A DNA stretch of 64,000 bases from Angomonas deanei. Lineage: Eukaryota; Euglenozoa; Kinetoplastea; Trypanosomatida; Trypanosomatidae. Position numbers and translations under genes: made by a program. Within the stretch, counting starts at the first letter, position 1. Each line of letters begins with the position of its first letter. The stretch is taken from NCBI GenBank assembly GCA_903995115.1, contig LR877155.1, positions 622,501 to 686,500 of the forward strand, read 5' to 3'. Positions 19,939 to 29,619 of the stretch are shown piece after piece. Under the pieces are notes generated by a model. It made no database searches and was not told the DNA's origin. It saw only the letters and a program-made list of their open reading frames with translations.

Positions 19939-22509
19939 TTACTTGAGCAAAGTCTTCAGTACAGACGTCCATTTGTTCTCTATCCAACTCCGGAGTTGAA
20001 TGTTTTCGACGGAGCGGCCAATTGCCAGGCGCGCGTTCGGTAGGGGGTTCTGTTTAAAGAATTGGCCGTACTCCGCGGCGGCGGCAGGACCGTGCAGCGT
20101 ACCCGCCACCTGACTTACAATAACTTGAATACGGAATTGTCCTCCACCCCACTGCCGTTCAATGGATTTGAAGTTGGACTGGAAAAAATCCCATATCTCG
20201 GTGCCCTTAAAGAATGGGTTGGCGCACATACCCATGAAGACGGTTCCACCAAAGTGGTTGCGCACCCCATTGTTCTCGATACACCGGAGGCACAACTGCT
20301 TCACAAATGCCGTGTCGGACCCAGACAGCATACCCTGGAGGAGAGACCGACAGAGCTCGTCATTCCCGTCCACCTTGCCGTAGCGGTCGAACAATTGTTC
20401 GTTCTTCTCCTCGATCTCCTTCGTCTTGTCAAATCGAACGTACGCGATGCAGCAGGCGGCGAGGGTGCCGGGGTCGTAGGCGCCGTCACTCAGGAAACTC
20501 TTCACCTGCTCCAAGGACCACTTGAGCACGGCTGTCTTCTCGGCCTCCTCAACGTCGTAATCAGCGGCCATATACTGGAGCGCGGTGTTGATCAGGAACG
20601 TCTTGTGCAGCATGCTGGCCTTGTCATCGTGAAGACATTCATCCGCCAGTTGGACAAAAAACGCGAGGTGTTCACGGCGAAACCATGATCGCACCTCCTC
20701 GTTGGTGAAGGCGTGGGACAGTTGTTTCACGCAGTCGCTGTACTGCCGCAGAACGCCAGTGTCCCTTTCGGACTCCCGTATTTTGGCGCCAAACGCACTT
20801 AGCCGGGTCATGTCATCCAACCCCATTTTTATACACGCCCCAATGTCGGATACCATGGCACACTTATCGGACGCCTGCAGCTGGGTAAAATCCTGGAGCC
20901 AGCCGTTGAAGATATCGTCGTCGTAGCGGCACCGGTAGAACCCCTTGCGCGCGGGGTTCGCCGTTAGGAAGGCCTGTTTGGCCATCTCCTCGGGGAGATC
21001 CACCTCCAGCTCCTCAGTGCCTTGTACCATCTTTTCAATGCGGGTATCCCCGTGGCTTTGGATGGTCAAGGGAACTGACCACGTCTGGGTGGACTTTTGC
21101 GGGGTCGACGCCAACTTGCACGGCTGCTGACGGACGGAGAGGCGGGAAGGGGAAAGACGCTTGATGTGTAGGATGGGGTATCCCATCTGGGTGGTGAAGC
21201 TCTGCATGGAGGCCGATATTGGTAGGCCAGACGCCTCCTGCAGTGCCTCCCAGAGCTGGACCGTGCGGGTGTCCTTGTATTGGTATGTTTTAATGTAGTG
21301 CGCCACCGCCGAGCTCCATCGGTCACCCAGAAAAGCCTCCAGCATGAACACCAGTCCCATTCCCTTGTCGTAGCTGATGGAGTCGAAAATCTCCGTGATC
21401 TGGGCGGGGTCGTCAATGCGGACCTCCACCGGGTGGCTGTTCTCATACATGTCGGTCTCCAGCGCTCCCCCGACATCCCCCGCGGCGTCGTCCATGCACT
21501 TCCAGCTTTCCTCGTACAGGTGTGACGCGTAGTAGCCGCACCAGGAGGCAAACCCCTCCTTGAGCCACAGACCCTCCCACCAGCTGATGGCGACGAGGTT
21601 CCCAAACCAGTTGTGCGACACCTCATGACAGATCAGCTCCGACGCCCGCTTCTGCGAGGCGATGCTGGAGGTGGCGGGGTCCACCAGGATAGAGTCGATG
21701 CAGGCAATACACCCCCAATTCTCCATACCGCCAATGGGAAAGTCTGGCACAGCGACGACATCGAGTTTGGGGAGGGGAAACTTTGCCTGAAAGAACTGTT
21801 CAAACAGATTTAACGCAAAGGCAGTCGTTTTTAGGGCAAAATCCGCTTTGCTGGATTTACCCAGGGCGGTATACACGCGGATGGGAATACCGTTCGTGAC
21901 CGTCTCCACGTGCTCCAACTCCCCCACGACGCAGGCCGTGAGATATGGTGGACAGGAGGGAATCGTGTCAAACTGATACACGGCAAACTGGTCCGTCACC
22001 GTCTTCTCACGGAGCGGCCCGTTAGACAGCACCGTGTAGTGGCTCTCCTCCTTGGGGAGACGGACGGTGAGGGTAAAGTCGGCGCGCGCCGCTGGCTCGT
22101 CTTGACAAATGTAAAAACGTCGTGCGGCAGTGGGCTCAAAGTGCGTGGAGGCCATCCGGTGCTCCACCCCATTGTGCTGGAATCGAACACGGTAGAACCC
22201 CCGCAGCTCCTCTTGGATTTCATGTTTGAAGTGAAACGTCACTTCCGTCTCGTCCTGGTCCGTCTGGTCTAACGAGAGTACCACCGTTTGCAGCTCCTCG
22301 TCTCTGCCTAGAATTTGGCCCCCACGGACATCCCCAATCTTCATTGAGCTGGCGGCGTGCAGCTGGATCTCCTTGCTCAGCTCCACCGCAGCGTTCCGCT
22401 TCAGTGTCACCTTTTCCTCAACCTCATAGGACCAGGTGGAGAGATCCACGGTTACCACGAGATGGTAGGCCGACGGGACGAAGGCGTTGGACAACTTGAC
22501 ACTTTTCAT
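19939..22509 (-). CDS. M1-family metallo-aminopeptidase (puromycin-sensitive type)
   Basis: The 856-residue protein carries the M1 signature: exopeptidase motif as GGMENWG (about residue 258; the usual form is GAMENWG), zinc motif HEVSHNWFGN (about 296) with the third ligand in LWLKEGFASW, and the catalytic-Tyr region SYDKGMGLVFMLE. The N-terminal beta domain starts LSNAFVPSAYHLVVTVDLST, and the C-terminal half is the alpha-helical ERAP1-like domain. Members trim N-terminal residues from peptides after proteasomal cleavage, in the cytosol; no signal peptide is seen. The ATG at 22509 was chosen because a C/T tract and AG (22515-22516) lie just upstream on the coding strand, making the longer frame 5' of the acceptor. 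Length is as expected. Confidence 0.94.
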   Translation of the reverse strand: MKSVKLSNAFVPSAYHLVVTVDLSTWSYEVEEKVTLKRNAAVELSKEIQLHAASSMKIGDVRGGQILGRDEELQTVVLSLDQTDQDETEVTFHFKHEIQEELRGFYRVRFQHNGVEHRMASTHFEPTAARRFYICQDEPAARADFTLTVRLPKEESHYTVLSNGPLREKTVTDQFAVYQFDTIPSCPPYLTACVVGELEHVETVTNGIPIRVYTALGKSSKADFALKTTAFALNLFEQFFQAKFPLPKLDVVAVPDFPIGGMENWGCIACIDSILVDPATSSIASQKRASELICHEVSHNWFGNLVAISWWEGLWLKEGFASWCGYYASHLYEESWKCMDDAAGDVGGALETDMYENSHPVEVRIDDPAQITEIFDSISYDKGMGLVFMLEAFLGDRWSSAVAHYIKTYQYKDTRTVQLWEALQEASGLPISASMQSFTTQMGYPILHIKRLSPSRLSVRQQPCKLASTPQKSTQTWSVPLTIQSHGDTRIEKMVQGTEELEVDLPEEMAKQAFLTANPARKGFYRCRYDDDIFNGWLQDFTQLQASDKCAMVSDIGACIKMGLDDMTRLSAFGAKIRESERDTGVLRQYSDCVKQLSHAFTNEEVRSWFRREHLAFFVQLADECLHDDKASMLHKTFLINTALQYMAADYDVEEAEKTAVLKWSLEQVKSFLSDGAYDPGTLAACCIAYVRFDKTKEIEEKNEQLFDRYGKVDGNDELCRSLLQGMLSGSDTAFVKQLCLRCIENNGVRNHFGGTVFMGMCANPFFKGTEIWDFFQSNFKSIERQWGGGQFRIQVIVSQVAGTLHGPAAAAEYGQFFKQNPLPNARLAIGRSVENIQLRSWIENKWTSVLKTLLK

Positions 22510-22684
22510 TTTTGCTATGAATAACGATAGAACTATACGGCAGCGACGGAAGAAAACGACAGAGAGAAGGGAAACACGCGGTGAGATGCATGGGGAAGAG
22601 CAGCTTCTCCAAATAATAGTAATGCAGGTGGGAAAAGGGGTAGCCATCAAAAAAAAAAAAATATGGTGAATAAAAGCAATAAAT

Positions 22685-24427
22685 TTACTTGGGTGATGCA
22701 AGTTTCTCCGATAACGTCTTGATGTGGTCCTGAAGGACAATCTCATTCCGCACAAACTCCTCGGTTTTCTCCGCAAGATGCGTCTTTGTGCTGTGCAGTT
22801 CGTCCTCTAATTTGCGCTGTGAATCCTTGCTCGAGGCTAGCTCCAGCAACACGCCCATCAGGTGCGTGTTGTAGCAAGCTGCCGTGGCGTCTGCCGCGGA
22901 CAGTGCATTCAGTAGATCCTCCACATTGAGACGACTGTCTATGCCCTGCCCAATGGGCACAGGGGCACGCGGGGTGGAGTCGCCCACTTTACCCTGTGAG
23001 AGGGGCCACTCCTCTTCCTCTTCCTCCATGACAGCCAGTCGGTTCAGGGCGTTTCCAATGTAGTGGAGGGGGTCTCGAATATGACTATGATTACAGAGGG
23101 CCGCTATTTCATTCATGGACGCCACAAGTTTGACCGTTTCCCGCCGAAGCGTGGCGCTATGGCGACTTCCTTCCATCACAAATGACTGAAAGGTCACCAG
23201 CCACCGCGCCACTCCCTGCTCATTGGCGGTCACCGTTTCTAGAATATAATCGTGGGACCGCTGGAGCAAATGGGCGGCGGCGTCCAGGGAGCCGACAATG
23301 GCGCTCATCGTCTTTTGAAACGATCGGATGGTCCGCTCCACGAAGCCTTTCCGTCCCTTCTCCCCGCACAGCTTCTCCATATCCTCGGACGGTATGAACT
23401 GTGCCGCGACGTCGATGATGGCGGGGGCGTGGGTGCGTATCAGCGCGATCCACTCCCGGCACAAGTCAATCCACTTGAGGGGAATACGCAGCGCATCATT
23501 CGCCTCTTCTGGCACTCTGTCACTTTGCAACCGTTCTTCCACGAAGGACAAAAATTTGAGAATGTCGTCTCGCTTGGTCGAATGACTGGCCAGGATCACC
23601 TTCAGTCGGTCAACATAGCATCGAATATCTCCGATGGATTGGTTAGGCAGTTGGGGGAGATTATTCTTCAATGCGGTGAGAAGAACTGTCACGGCCCCTA
23701 ACAGGATTCGCCAATGCGCGACCTGAGACAGCACCACCCCCACATAGTCGTCCCCGTCGTCCGTTGTATCTAGTTTACCGCTGACGGGGGCCAGCATGAT
23801 GGAATGGCCTGTCGACCACTTTTCTAAGGAAAGGCGAAAAAAGTGCGAGCAGAAGGAGACAAACGACTTTTGCCGCGTATTCTCTGTGGTAGAATGATCC
23901 AGGGCGGTGTTGGCCTGTTTTAGAGCACTATTCAACTCGTTCATTTCACTGTTAAGAGAGTCCAATTGTGTTTTGGCCGTCTTTAGATCAGCGGCTAAAT
24001 TGGCTTTTTCCTCCTCAAAGCTGGCCTTCACTGAGAACAGCTCAATGTGCAAGTTTTGATTTTCCTTCGCCAGTTTTTCGATATCCTCCTGTGAAAAGGA
24101 TAATTTCCGACGTTCCCCCTCATCCGACGTCATCAGTGACGAAATGCCCTTGAACATGGTTTGACCAATGTTAGAACCCTTCTTTCGCTCCAGCTCCAAC
24201 TCGTGCTGTAGGGAAGCGATCTGTCGCCTGTAATTCGTGTTTTCATCCTGCACGGTTTGAAGATTTTCACCGAAGGCCCGCAGTTTTTCCTGCAATTGTT
24301 GATTTTGCGATTCAACCTCTTGCTTTTGCTTTGTTACGCTAACGATGGCTTTTTTAAGAAGGGCTATTTTCTTTTCGTGGTCTCCACTTGAGCCCATGAG
24401 AGCCGCAATCTCCTCTTTTGATTTCAT
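22685..24427 (-). CDS. Coiled-coil protein resembling PPP1R21 (KLRAQ family)
   Basis: The 580-residue protein starts with a long coiled coil (residues 15-200), including IALLKKAIVSVTKQKQEVES and ENTNYRRQIASLQHELELER, close in pattern to the KLRAQ domain of PPP1R21. The middle (about 200-480) is helical without heptads and contains FCSHFFRLSLEKWSTGHSI. A second coiled coil closes the protein. Human PPP1R21 is part of the Rab5-effector FERRY complex on early endosomes that links mRNA and motors. If the match holds, this would be an endosomal tether or adaptor. The similarity is by pattern only and other coiled-coil families cannot be excluded. Confidence 0.5.
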   Translation of the reverse strand: MKSKEEIAALMGSSGDHEKKIALLKKAIVSVTKQKQEVESQNQQLQEKLRAFGENLQTVQDENTNYRRQIASLQHELELERKKGSNIGQTMFKGISSLMTSDEGERRKLSFSQEDIEKLAKENQNLHIELFSVKASFEEEKANLAADLKTAKTQLDSLNSEMNELNSALKQANTALDHSTTENTRQKSFVSFCSHFFRLSLEKWSTGHSIMLAPVSGKLDTTDDGDDYVGVVLSQVAHWRILLGAVTVLLTALKNNLPQLPNQSIGDIRCYVDRLKVILASHSTKRDDILKFLSFVEERLQSDRVPEEANDALRIPLKWIDLCREWIALIRTHAPAIIDVAAQFIPSEDMEKLCGEKGRKGFVERTIRSFQKTMSAIVGSLDAAAHLLQRSHDYILETVTANEQGVARWLVTFQSFVMEGSRHSATLRRETVKLVASMNEIAALCNHSHIRDPLHYIGNALNRLAVMEEEEEEWPLSQGKVGDSTPRAPVPIGQGIDSRLNVEDLLNALSAADATAACYNTHLMGVLLELASSKDSQRKLEDELHSTKTHLAEKTEEFVRNEIVLQDHIKTLSEKLASPK

Positions 24428-24598
24428 TCCTGTAATATAGCTGTCCGAACAGAAGGGGGAAGAGAAAGGGAATCGTTACAAGGAGTAGTAAGACGCGTTG
24501 TCGCTATTGGCGTCAACGGAGGAGACAAACCTTGTTCAGTATCGCACAAGAAAAAAAATATCCGAGTCTATGCTTGACACATGTCTATGATTGTAAAA

Positions 24599-25414
24599 TT
24601 ACACCAGCCGAACTTGTCCGCCGACGACAAACGGTCGGAGTGTTCGGTAAGGCATCAAAAACACCTCGCCCGCCTTGATCTCTTGCGAGGCGCCGTCATC
24701 TAGCTCTACCACACCCAAGTCTTCTAATGCTGCCCCGAAAATGTACACGTTCACATCCGGCTGGGGGAGGATTTCCATCCCCTCTCCGTACGGCGGATTG
24801 GGCACTAAACTTCTCAGTTGGACAGGGGCGCTCTGCATGCCAGAGCGCAGCACACACTGCTGTGCCATCTCCGCCAGACGATCCGCCACCACCTTTTCAT
24901 TGTCGGAGAGGTGGTGCCTCTGGGGGTGTTCGACCGCAGCGGTGCCGTCGCCTTCCTCCTCCAAGACCCGCTCGTAGGCGATAAGACAGCTGAGAGATTC
25001 AATCTTCCTTATCCGGCACCGGAGTAGCTCGGTTAGGAAAAACTGGCACCGCTGCACCTCCAGTTTGAGAATATTCGAGGCCTTGAAGGGGAGCAGGGAG
25101 GAACCACTCTCGGAGTCTGCCGCCTCACGCCGCTCCTGCTCCGCCAGCTGGTCCGCCCTGGAGTGCGACCGTGCGATCTGCGTGGCGGCGCGGTCAATGA
25201 GCTCGGAGGGGTACGGCAGAATATCAGGGCAGAAGCGCTCGCACTCACACGCCTGGATGAGACCACCAATGACGTCGCTGGCGGAACCGCCCGCAGCGAA
25301 TGCGGCTATCGCCACCTCTGCCGTCGTGGTGTGACTAGTGGTACTATTTCGATTTTCCGCATTTAAGCCATCCGCGGAGCTGTCTGAATCACTCAAATTA
25401 TCCTCAAAGAACAT
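24599..25414 (-). CDS. SLD5: GINS complex subunit SLD5
   Basis: The 271-residue protein has the SLD5 layout. An N-terminal acidic/Ser-rich extension (residues 1-45) precedes the A-domain: GGLIQACECERFCPDILPYP, EVQRCQFFLTELLRCRIRKI and LSDNEKVVADRLAEM. A small C-terminal beta domain follows (DVNVYIFGAALEDLGVVELD to the end). With PSF1-3 it forms GINS, part of the CMG replicative helicase in the nucleus. The usual length is about 220-230 residues; the surplus is the N-terminal extension and a linker rich in Glu/Ser. The LIQxWxxER motif is present with W replaced by C, a minor deviation. Confidence 0.88.
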   Translation of the reverse strand: MFFEDNLSDSDSSADGLNAENRNSTTSHTTTAEVAIAAFAAGGSASDVIGGLIQACECERFCPDILPYPSELIDRAATQIARSHSRADQLAEQERREAADSESGSSLLPFKASNILKLEVQRCQFFLTELLRCRIRKIESLSCLIAYERVLEEEGDGTAAVEHPQRHHLSDNEKVVADRLAEMAQQCVLRSGMQSAPVQLRSLVPNPPYGEGMEILPQPDVNVYIFGAALEDLGVVELDDGASQEIKAGEVFLMPYRTLRPFVVGGQVRLV

Positions 25415-25749
25415 CGCGACGTCGCTGAGGGTTAATGACCGTGTGAAAGTACCTATTGAGCCAACAACTATTTCAAGAAGAGGGTGGGGAAAAAGAAGAA
25501 GAATGCTTCGTCAGGCGTAAGGTGAATGATAAAACAAATGCTAAAAAGAAGTGCTCGCCATCCAACAGGTTGTTTCACTGGTATGTCTTTGTTGAGAATT
25601 TTTTTTTGATGGTTTTTAGTATACCCTTTAGAATTGTAAATCACTTTTTTTTTTTTTTTTTTGTTATTTGGTTGTAATCACACACAAAAGGGGAGACAGG
25701 AAGAAAGAGTATAAAAGGCTGGTAATAACATGTATGCAGCCTTACTGCA
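25415..25749. other. Intergenic, AT-rich
   Basis: No gene is visible in these 335 bases. A long T-run on the plus strand (25645-25662) and purine-rich stretches on the plus strand (25480-25510) fit UTR and trans-splicing signals of the flanking minus-strand genes. Confidence 0.6.
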
Positions 25750-26661
25750 TTATTCCGTCTTCACCGGTGGCTGGTACCACGGCTTATAGCCATCCTTCTT
25801 TCGGCGTTCTAGAATGGCATCCATCTTCTTTTGCATCTCCGCACGGAAATTGGTGGCCAATGTTTTGGCATCCGTGTTTGCGTCGTACTTGAACTCTCCC
25901 ACAAACACGTACAAATCAGCCGGGTACCCTGGCACGCCCGCCAGCTTTGGGTGCCACACCTCCGCGTTGCCATAAATGACAATGTACCGGAGGGGGAAGT
26001 TGTGTTTCACAATTGTGTTAAAACTGCCCAGACGGAAATCGTTCAGCACCTCGGGGGTCTTGTTCAGTGCGCCTTCCGGGAAGAAGCAGAGATTACCTCC
26101 CTTGGCGAGGAACTGGTCCACCTCCTCCGCCACCTTCGCCTGCTTATCCTTCTGAACAGAGAAGGAGTCTGACTTTTCATCGGCAAAGTAGACTGGGAAG
26201 TGGCCGCAGCACTTCACCACATGACCAAATATCGGCAGTTTCTGAAGGCTGGACTTCAAGAATGTCTTCCCGTTGCGGAGGAAGTTGGTGGGGCAGAAAC
26301 ACAAAAAGACCAAGGAGTCAAAGAAGCTCGTGTGGCACATGCACACTGCGGTACCGGGGGTGAGGCAATCAAAGTCGAGTGAACCCTCCATCATTATGGT
26401 GTGAATATGAGGAATGTTCACTCTGAAGAAGTACCGAAACACAAGGGACTTGAACACACGGCAGTAGGACTCGGAGGTGTCACGGTCGAACAGCTTGAAC
26501 TGGCGGGACAGGAGCACAATGACCCGACAGGCAATGTTGCAGAGGGAGACGGAGATCAGCAGCACTAGGGTAAACCACACCCGCATCATCATCACACCCG
26601 GGATCCGCTTGTGGAGGAGGTACAGCCAAACAGCGTAGAGGATTGCGAACAGGATAACCAT
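25750..26661 (-). CDS. 1-acyl-glycerol-3-phosphate acyltransferase-like (PlsC), copy A
   Basis: The 303-residue membrane acyltransferase has hydrophobic segments at about residues 1-15 and 28-50. The H-x4-D catalytic motif is CHTSFFDSLVF (about residue 125), the substrate motif region is FPVYF, and the third block is FFPEGALNKTPEVL. Such enzymes add a second acyl chain to lysophosphatidic acid in the ER. It lies directly downstream of a close paralogue (27084-27995) of exactly the same length on the same strand, so the two arose by tandem duplication. Both end in KTE. The ATG at 26661 directly follows an AG on the coding strand, with a T-tract further upstream (26708-26717 region); the longer frame begins before these signals. 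Confidence 0.88.
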   Translation of the reverse strand: MVILFAILYAVWLYLLHKRIPGVMMMRVWFTLVLLISVSLCNIACRVIVLLSRQFKLFDRDTSESYCRVFKSLVFRYFFRVNIPHIHTIMMEGSLDFDCLTPGTAVCMCHTSFFDSLVFLCFCPTNFLRNGKTFLKSSLQKLPIFGHVVKCCGHFPVYFADEKSDSFSVQKDKQAKVAEEVDQFLAKGGNLCFFPEGALNKTPEVLNDFRLGSFNTIVKHNFPLRYIVIYGNAEVWHPKLAGVPGYPADLYVFVGEFKYDANTDAKTLATNFRAEMQKKMDAILERRKKDGYKPWYQPPVKTE

Positions 26662-27083
26662 CTGAAATCTTTGAAAGTAAATGTCTGGTTGTGGAGTTGT
26701 GTTGCAAGTAAAAAAAAAACAGAGAACTAGAAGTGACGATGGGGAAACGCTTAAAGTATAATAAAAAGTACTGAAAAAGAACAATTTTGACTTCTAACGA
26801 TGAAGAGAGAGATAGGGGGGCAGAGATGAAAACAAAACACACAATGATTTTCAGGAGTGCCGGTTAAGAAAGGGCGTCGGTCGACAGTGATACCTGGGAG
26901 GGGGAGATGAGGTGAGTGTGAGTGACAACGATACACAGGCCCACACAGACACGAGCCCAAACAAAAAAAAAAGAATTGGTTTGGTTCAGAACTTTATTGT
27001 GTTATTTTTTTGTGTTGTCTCCATTCAAATTATTTATTTATTTTTTTTTTTTTTTTTTGCTTTTTATGTGCCCTCTTGCCACA
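26662..27083. other. Intergenic between the acyltransferase pair
   Basis: No gene is visible in these 422 bases. Plus-strand T-runs (27041-27058) lie next to the stop of copy B and A-runs (26710-26718, 26961-26971) upstream of copy A, consistent with UTRs and splice signals. Confidence 0.6.
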
Positions 27084-27995
27084 CTACTCGGTCTTGTTTA
27101 CCTTGTACCATGGTACATACTTTCTCTCTGCGCGCAGGGCGATCATTCTATCCAGGTGTTTCTGCATCTCCTCTCTGATTCCGCGGGCAATCTCCACCGG
27201 GTCGGCATTCTCGGGGTTGTACTTGTATTCCCCAATGTAAATGGACACATCCGCCGGGAATCCAGGGATACCCTTCAGCTTGCTGTTCCACACCTCGTGG
27301 TTACCGTAGGTGACAATGTAATACAGAGGCAGTTTGTGGGCCACCACCTGCTTAAAGCTGCCCAGCCGAAAGTCCTTGAGCACCTCAGGTGTTTTATTCA
27401 AGGCACCCTCCGGGAAAAACGAAAGGGAACCGCCCTCCTTCAAGAACTGTTCCACCTCCTCCGCGACGGCGGCCTGTTTGTCTTTTTCTACCGAGAAGGA
27501 ACCCTCCGCGTCGGAGTTGAAGTACACGGGGTACTGTCCGCACGCCACAATCACCTTTCCAAACAGAGGGAGGTTGCGCAGACTGGCTTTGGCAAATGTC
27601 TTGGCGGTATAAATGTACTGGAGTGGCACGTACCACAGATAGAGGAGCGTGTCAAAGAAGGAGGTGTGGCAGAGGCACAGGTCGTGCTGTCTCGTGATCT
27701 CCTTCCACGGGAGAGACCCCTCCAGGAACTCCACGTGGATGTGCTGGCAGGTGAAGGGCATGATGCCCCCAAAGGTGCACGCGCAGACACACCGAGAGAG
27801 CGAGTGCCAGGTTTCTTTTCGTATGACCTTATTCTTGTATAATAGGGTGAGCACGCCGCACAGGGCCCAACTCAGTATCACGCACGTCACCACGTTCAGG
27901 GTGAACCACACCCGTAGTACAATGACCGGCAAGGCGCGTTGGCGTACGGCGTACAAGAAGGCGAGGTACACGACCGTGGCAATGATAATGGACAT
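27084..27995 (-). CDS. 1-acyl-glycerol-3-phosphate acyltransferase-like (PlsC), copy B
   Basis: The 303-residue paralogue of the downstream gene has the same membrane segments, LCHTSFFDTLLY as H-x4-D motif, QYPVYF and FFPEGALNKTPEVLKDFRLG. The two proteins agree best from the HTSFFD motif to the end and differ more in the membrane-embedded N-terminus, which may reflect different acyl-acceptor preference or location. Both C-termini are PWYxxxxKTE. The start at 27995 is the first ATG after the coding-strand T-run (around 28018-28030). Confidence 0.88.
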   Translation of the reverse strand: MSIIIATVVYLAFLYAVRQRALPVIVLRVWFTLNVVTCVILSWALCGVLTLLYKNKVIRKETWHSLSRCVCACTFGGIMPFTCQHIHVEFLEGSLPWKEITRQHDLCLCHTSFFDTLLYLWYVPLQYIYTAKTFAKASLRNLPLFGKVIVACGQYPVYFNSDAEGSFSVEKDKQAAVAEEVEQFLKEGGSLSFFPEGALNKTPEVLKDFRLGSFKQVVAHKLPLYYIVTYGNHEVWNSKLKGIPGFPADVSIYIGEYKYNPENADPVEIARGIREEMQKHLDRMIALRAERKYVPWYKVNKTE

Positions 27996-28693
27996 TTTGA
28001 TATTAGTGGTTATCCTTTTTTTTTTTTTGTAGCGGGGGAGGAGGAAGGAAAGCATGACGCATAGGGGCTTGTCTACACACGCACCACCATGAAGAAGCAG
28101 ACAATAGCAATACACAATCAACAACAAAGAAAACGCAGAAAACCTCAGCGAGAATAAAAAATAACACAATAATAATAATAAAAAAACTCAAAGGGGGCAA
28201 TATTCGTTACCACTTTCCGCCATAACATTAGGTTCACTTTTATTATTTTTCAATCGATATGATTGTTTTCCTTTTTTTGTATATGTTAGAGTGAAATGAG
28301 CGACGTCGATGGCTGACACAAGGACGGAAAAGGGTAACGACGTCAAATACATAAAAAAAAAAAAAAATACTAAAATGCACTAAACTTCCTTGGAATGATA
28401 AAAAGAACTACATAATGAAACTTTTCGTGACACAAAAAAAAAAATCTGACAACTTATAATTATGAAAAAGAAAAGCAAATAGGGGTTTACTGGCAAAAAT
28501 ATCATTATGATTGTTCTCTTTTTTTTTTTTTTTTTCTTGGGTATATATATTAATGTGAGAACAAAAACTTAAAAAAACATACTTGTTTTGGAAACAGCTT
28601 TTCGCAAAACAGGAAAAACTAAAACAAAAATCCCAAAAACCATGGGTATTACAACAGTTCACATTGTCTGTCGTAGACCTCCGGCGTTCCTTA
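27996..28693. other. Long AT-rich intergenic gap
   Basis: No gene can be supported in these 698 bases, one of the two longest gaps in the window. They are AT-rich with several homopolymer runs (T at about 28518-28536, A at 28351-28365). They serve as 5' region of acyltransferase copy B and 3' UTR of the Pro/Tyr-rich gene. A reading frame at 28408-28662 is Phe/Lys low-complexity and I reject it. Confidence 0.6.
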
Positions 28694-29221
28694 TCACTGC
28701 GGTCGTGGCATCCTCCCCCACTGTATTTCAGGGCAGGCGAGGGGCGGGAGGGACATTCTAATCGGGGAGCCCGCGACCATCCTAGAGCCGATCGAAGGAG
28801 GGGCCACGAACCCCCGCACCCCGTTGAAGCCGCCGTCCTGTTCTATTTCAGTGGAGGACAGGGAGGTGTGTTCACTGCTTCGCTTGGTCTGGGGTTGGGC
28901 CGGCCGCTGGGGTGGGGCGCCCACCATGTAGTAGAAGGGGGCGGACAGGGGGGCCGGCACCCCGTACTCCGCTTCCTCCGGGCGAGGGACGCTCTCGGTG
29001 ACGTAGTAGGGCTGTGGCACCGGGGGGTAGCCGTACACGTACGGGTACGGGGCGGCACCCGGCAGGTAGGGGACACTGTAGACGTCGGGGTAGGGCACGG
29101 GGTACATTTCGCGCATGGGGCCACTTCCGTCGTAGCCCATCATGGGCATACCGCCGCCGTGGGACAGGGGGACCATGGGATGGTGGGGAGCACTAGGATA
29201 GTATTGCACAGAGGCTTGCAT
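28694..29221 (-). CDS. Pro/Tyr-rich low-complexity protein
   Basis: This 175-residue protein has no recognised domain. The first 80 residues are dominated by Pro, Tyr, Gly and Met with P-Y repeats (MYPVPYPDVYSVPYLPGA, YPYVYGYPPVPQPYY); the rest is Ser/Pro/Gln-rich. Such sequences can form condensates or bind WW/SH3-like or GYF domains, and RNA-binding assemblies often use them, but this is only composition-based. It has a good ATG, normal GC for a gene here, and fits the array orientation, so I accept it as coding. Confidence 0.6.
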   Translation of the reverse strand: MQASVQYYPSAPHHPMVPLSHGGGMPMMGYDGSGPMREMYPVPYPDVYSVPYLPGAAPYPYVYGYPPVPQPYYVTESVPRPEEAEYGVPAPLSAPFYYMVGAPPQRPAQPQTKRSSEHTSLSSTEIEQDGGFNGVRGFVAPPSIGSRMVAGSPIRMSLPPLACPEIQWGRMPRPQ

Positions 29222-29619
29222 CGAGGATGGTGGGCCTTTCTTCTTTTACGAGTTCTGTTTGAGCGAACAGTCTCAAATGAATCACTCTTGTAATTCGCAG
29301 TAATCCACGAAAGATTGGTTTCCCCGTGGTATAGCGATTTTGAGGGCACTAATTTTTTTTTTAATTAGTGTGTCTTTCTTGCGGTTGAAAATCGGGTTTT
29401 TGGCAAAATGAACAAATAGAACAGAAGATAACAATAGTAAAAAAAAAAAAAAAAATGGGAAAAACCTTTGTTGTGGAAAGAAGAGACGAAAGTGAAAGCA
29501 ATAGCACGAATGACAGGACGGAAGCCAGTATAAACGCATATCCTTAAAACACGAACAACAATAATAAAAGTAAATGGATATATATTCGTAGAGTTTGCCT
29601 GTTTAGGCAGATATAGGAG
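29222..29619. other. Intergenic, AT-rich
   Basis: No gene is visible in these 398 bases. A long A-run (29439-29454) reads as a T-tract on the coding strand and probably marks the splice-acceptor region of the Pro/Tyr-rich gene. Confidence 0.55.

Noticed and set aside
28408-28662. An 84-codon frame in the gap before the Pro/Tyr-rich gene
   Set aside because: Phe/Lys/Cys low complexity from AT-rich sequence.
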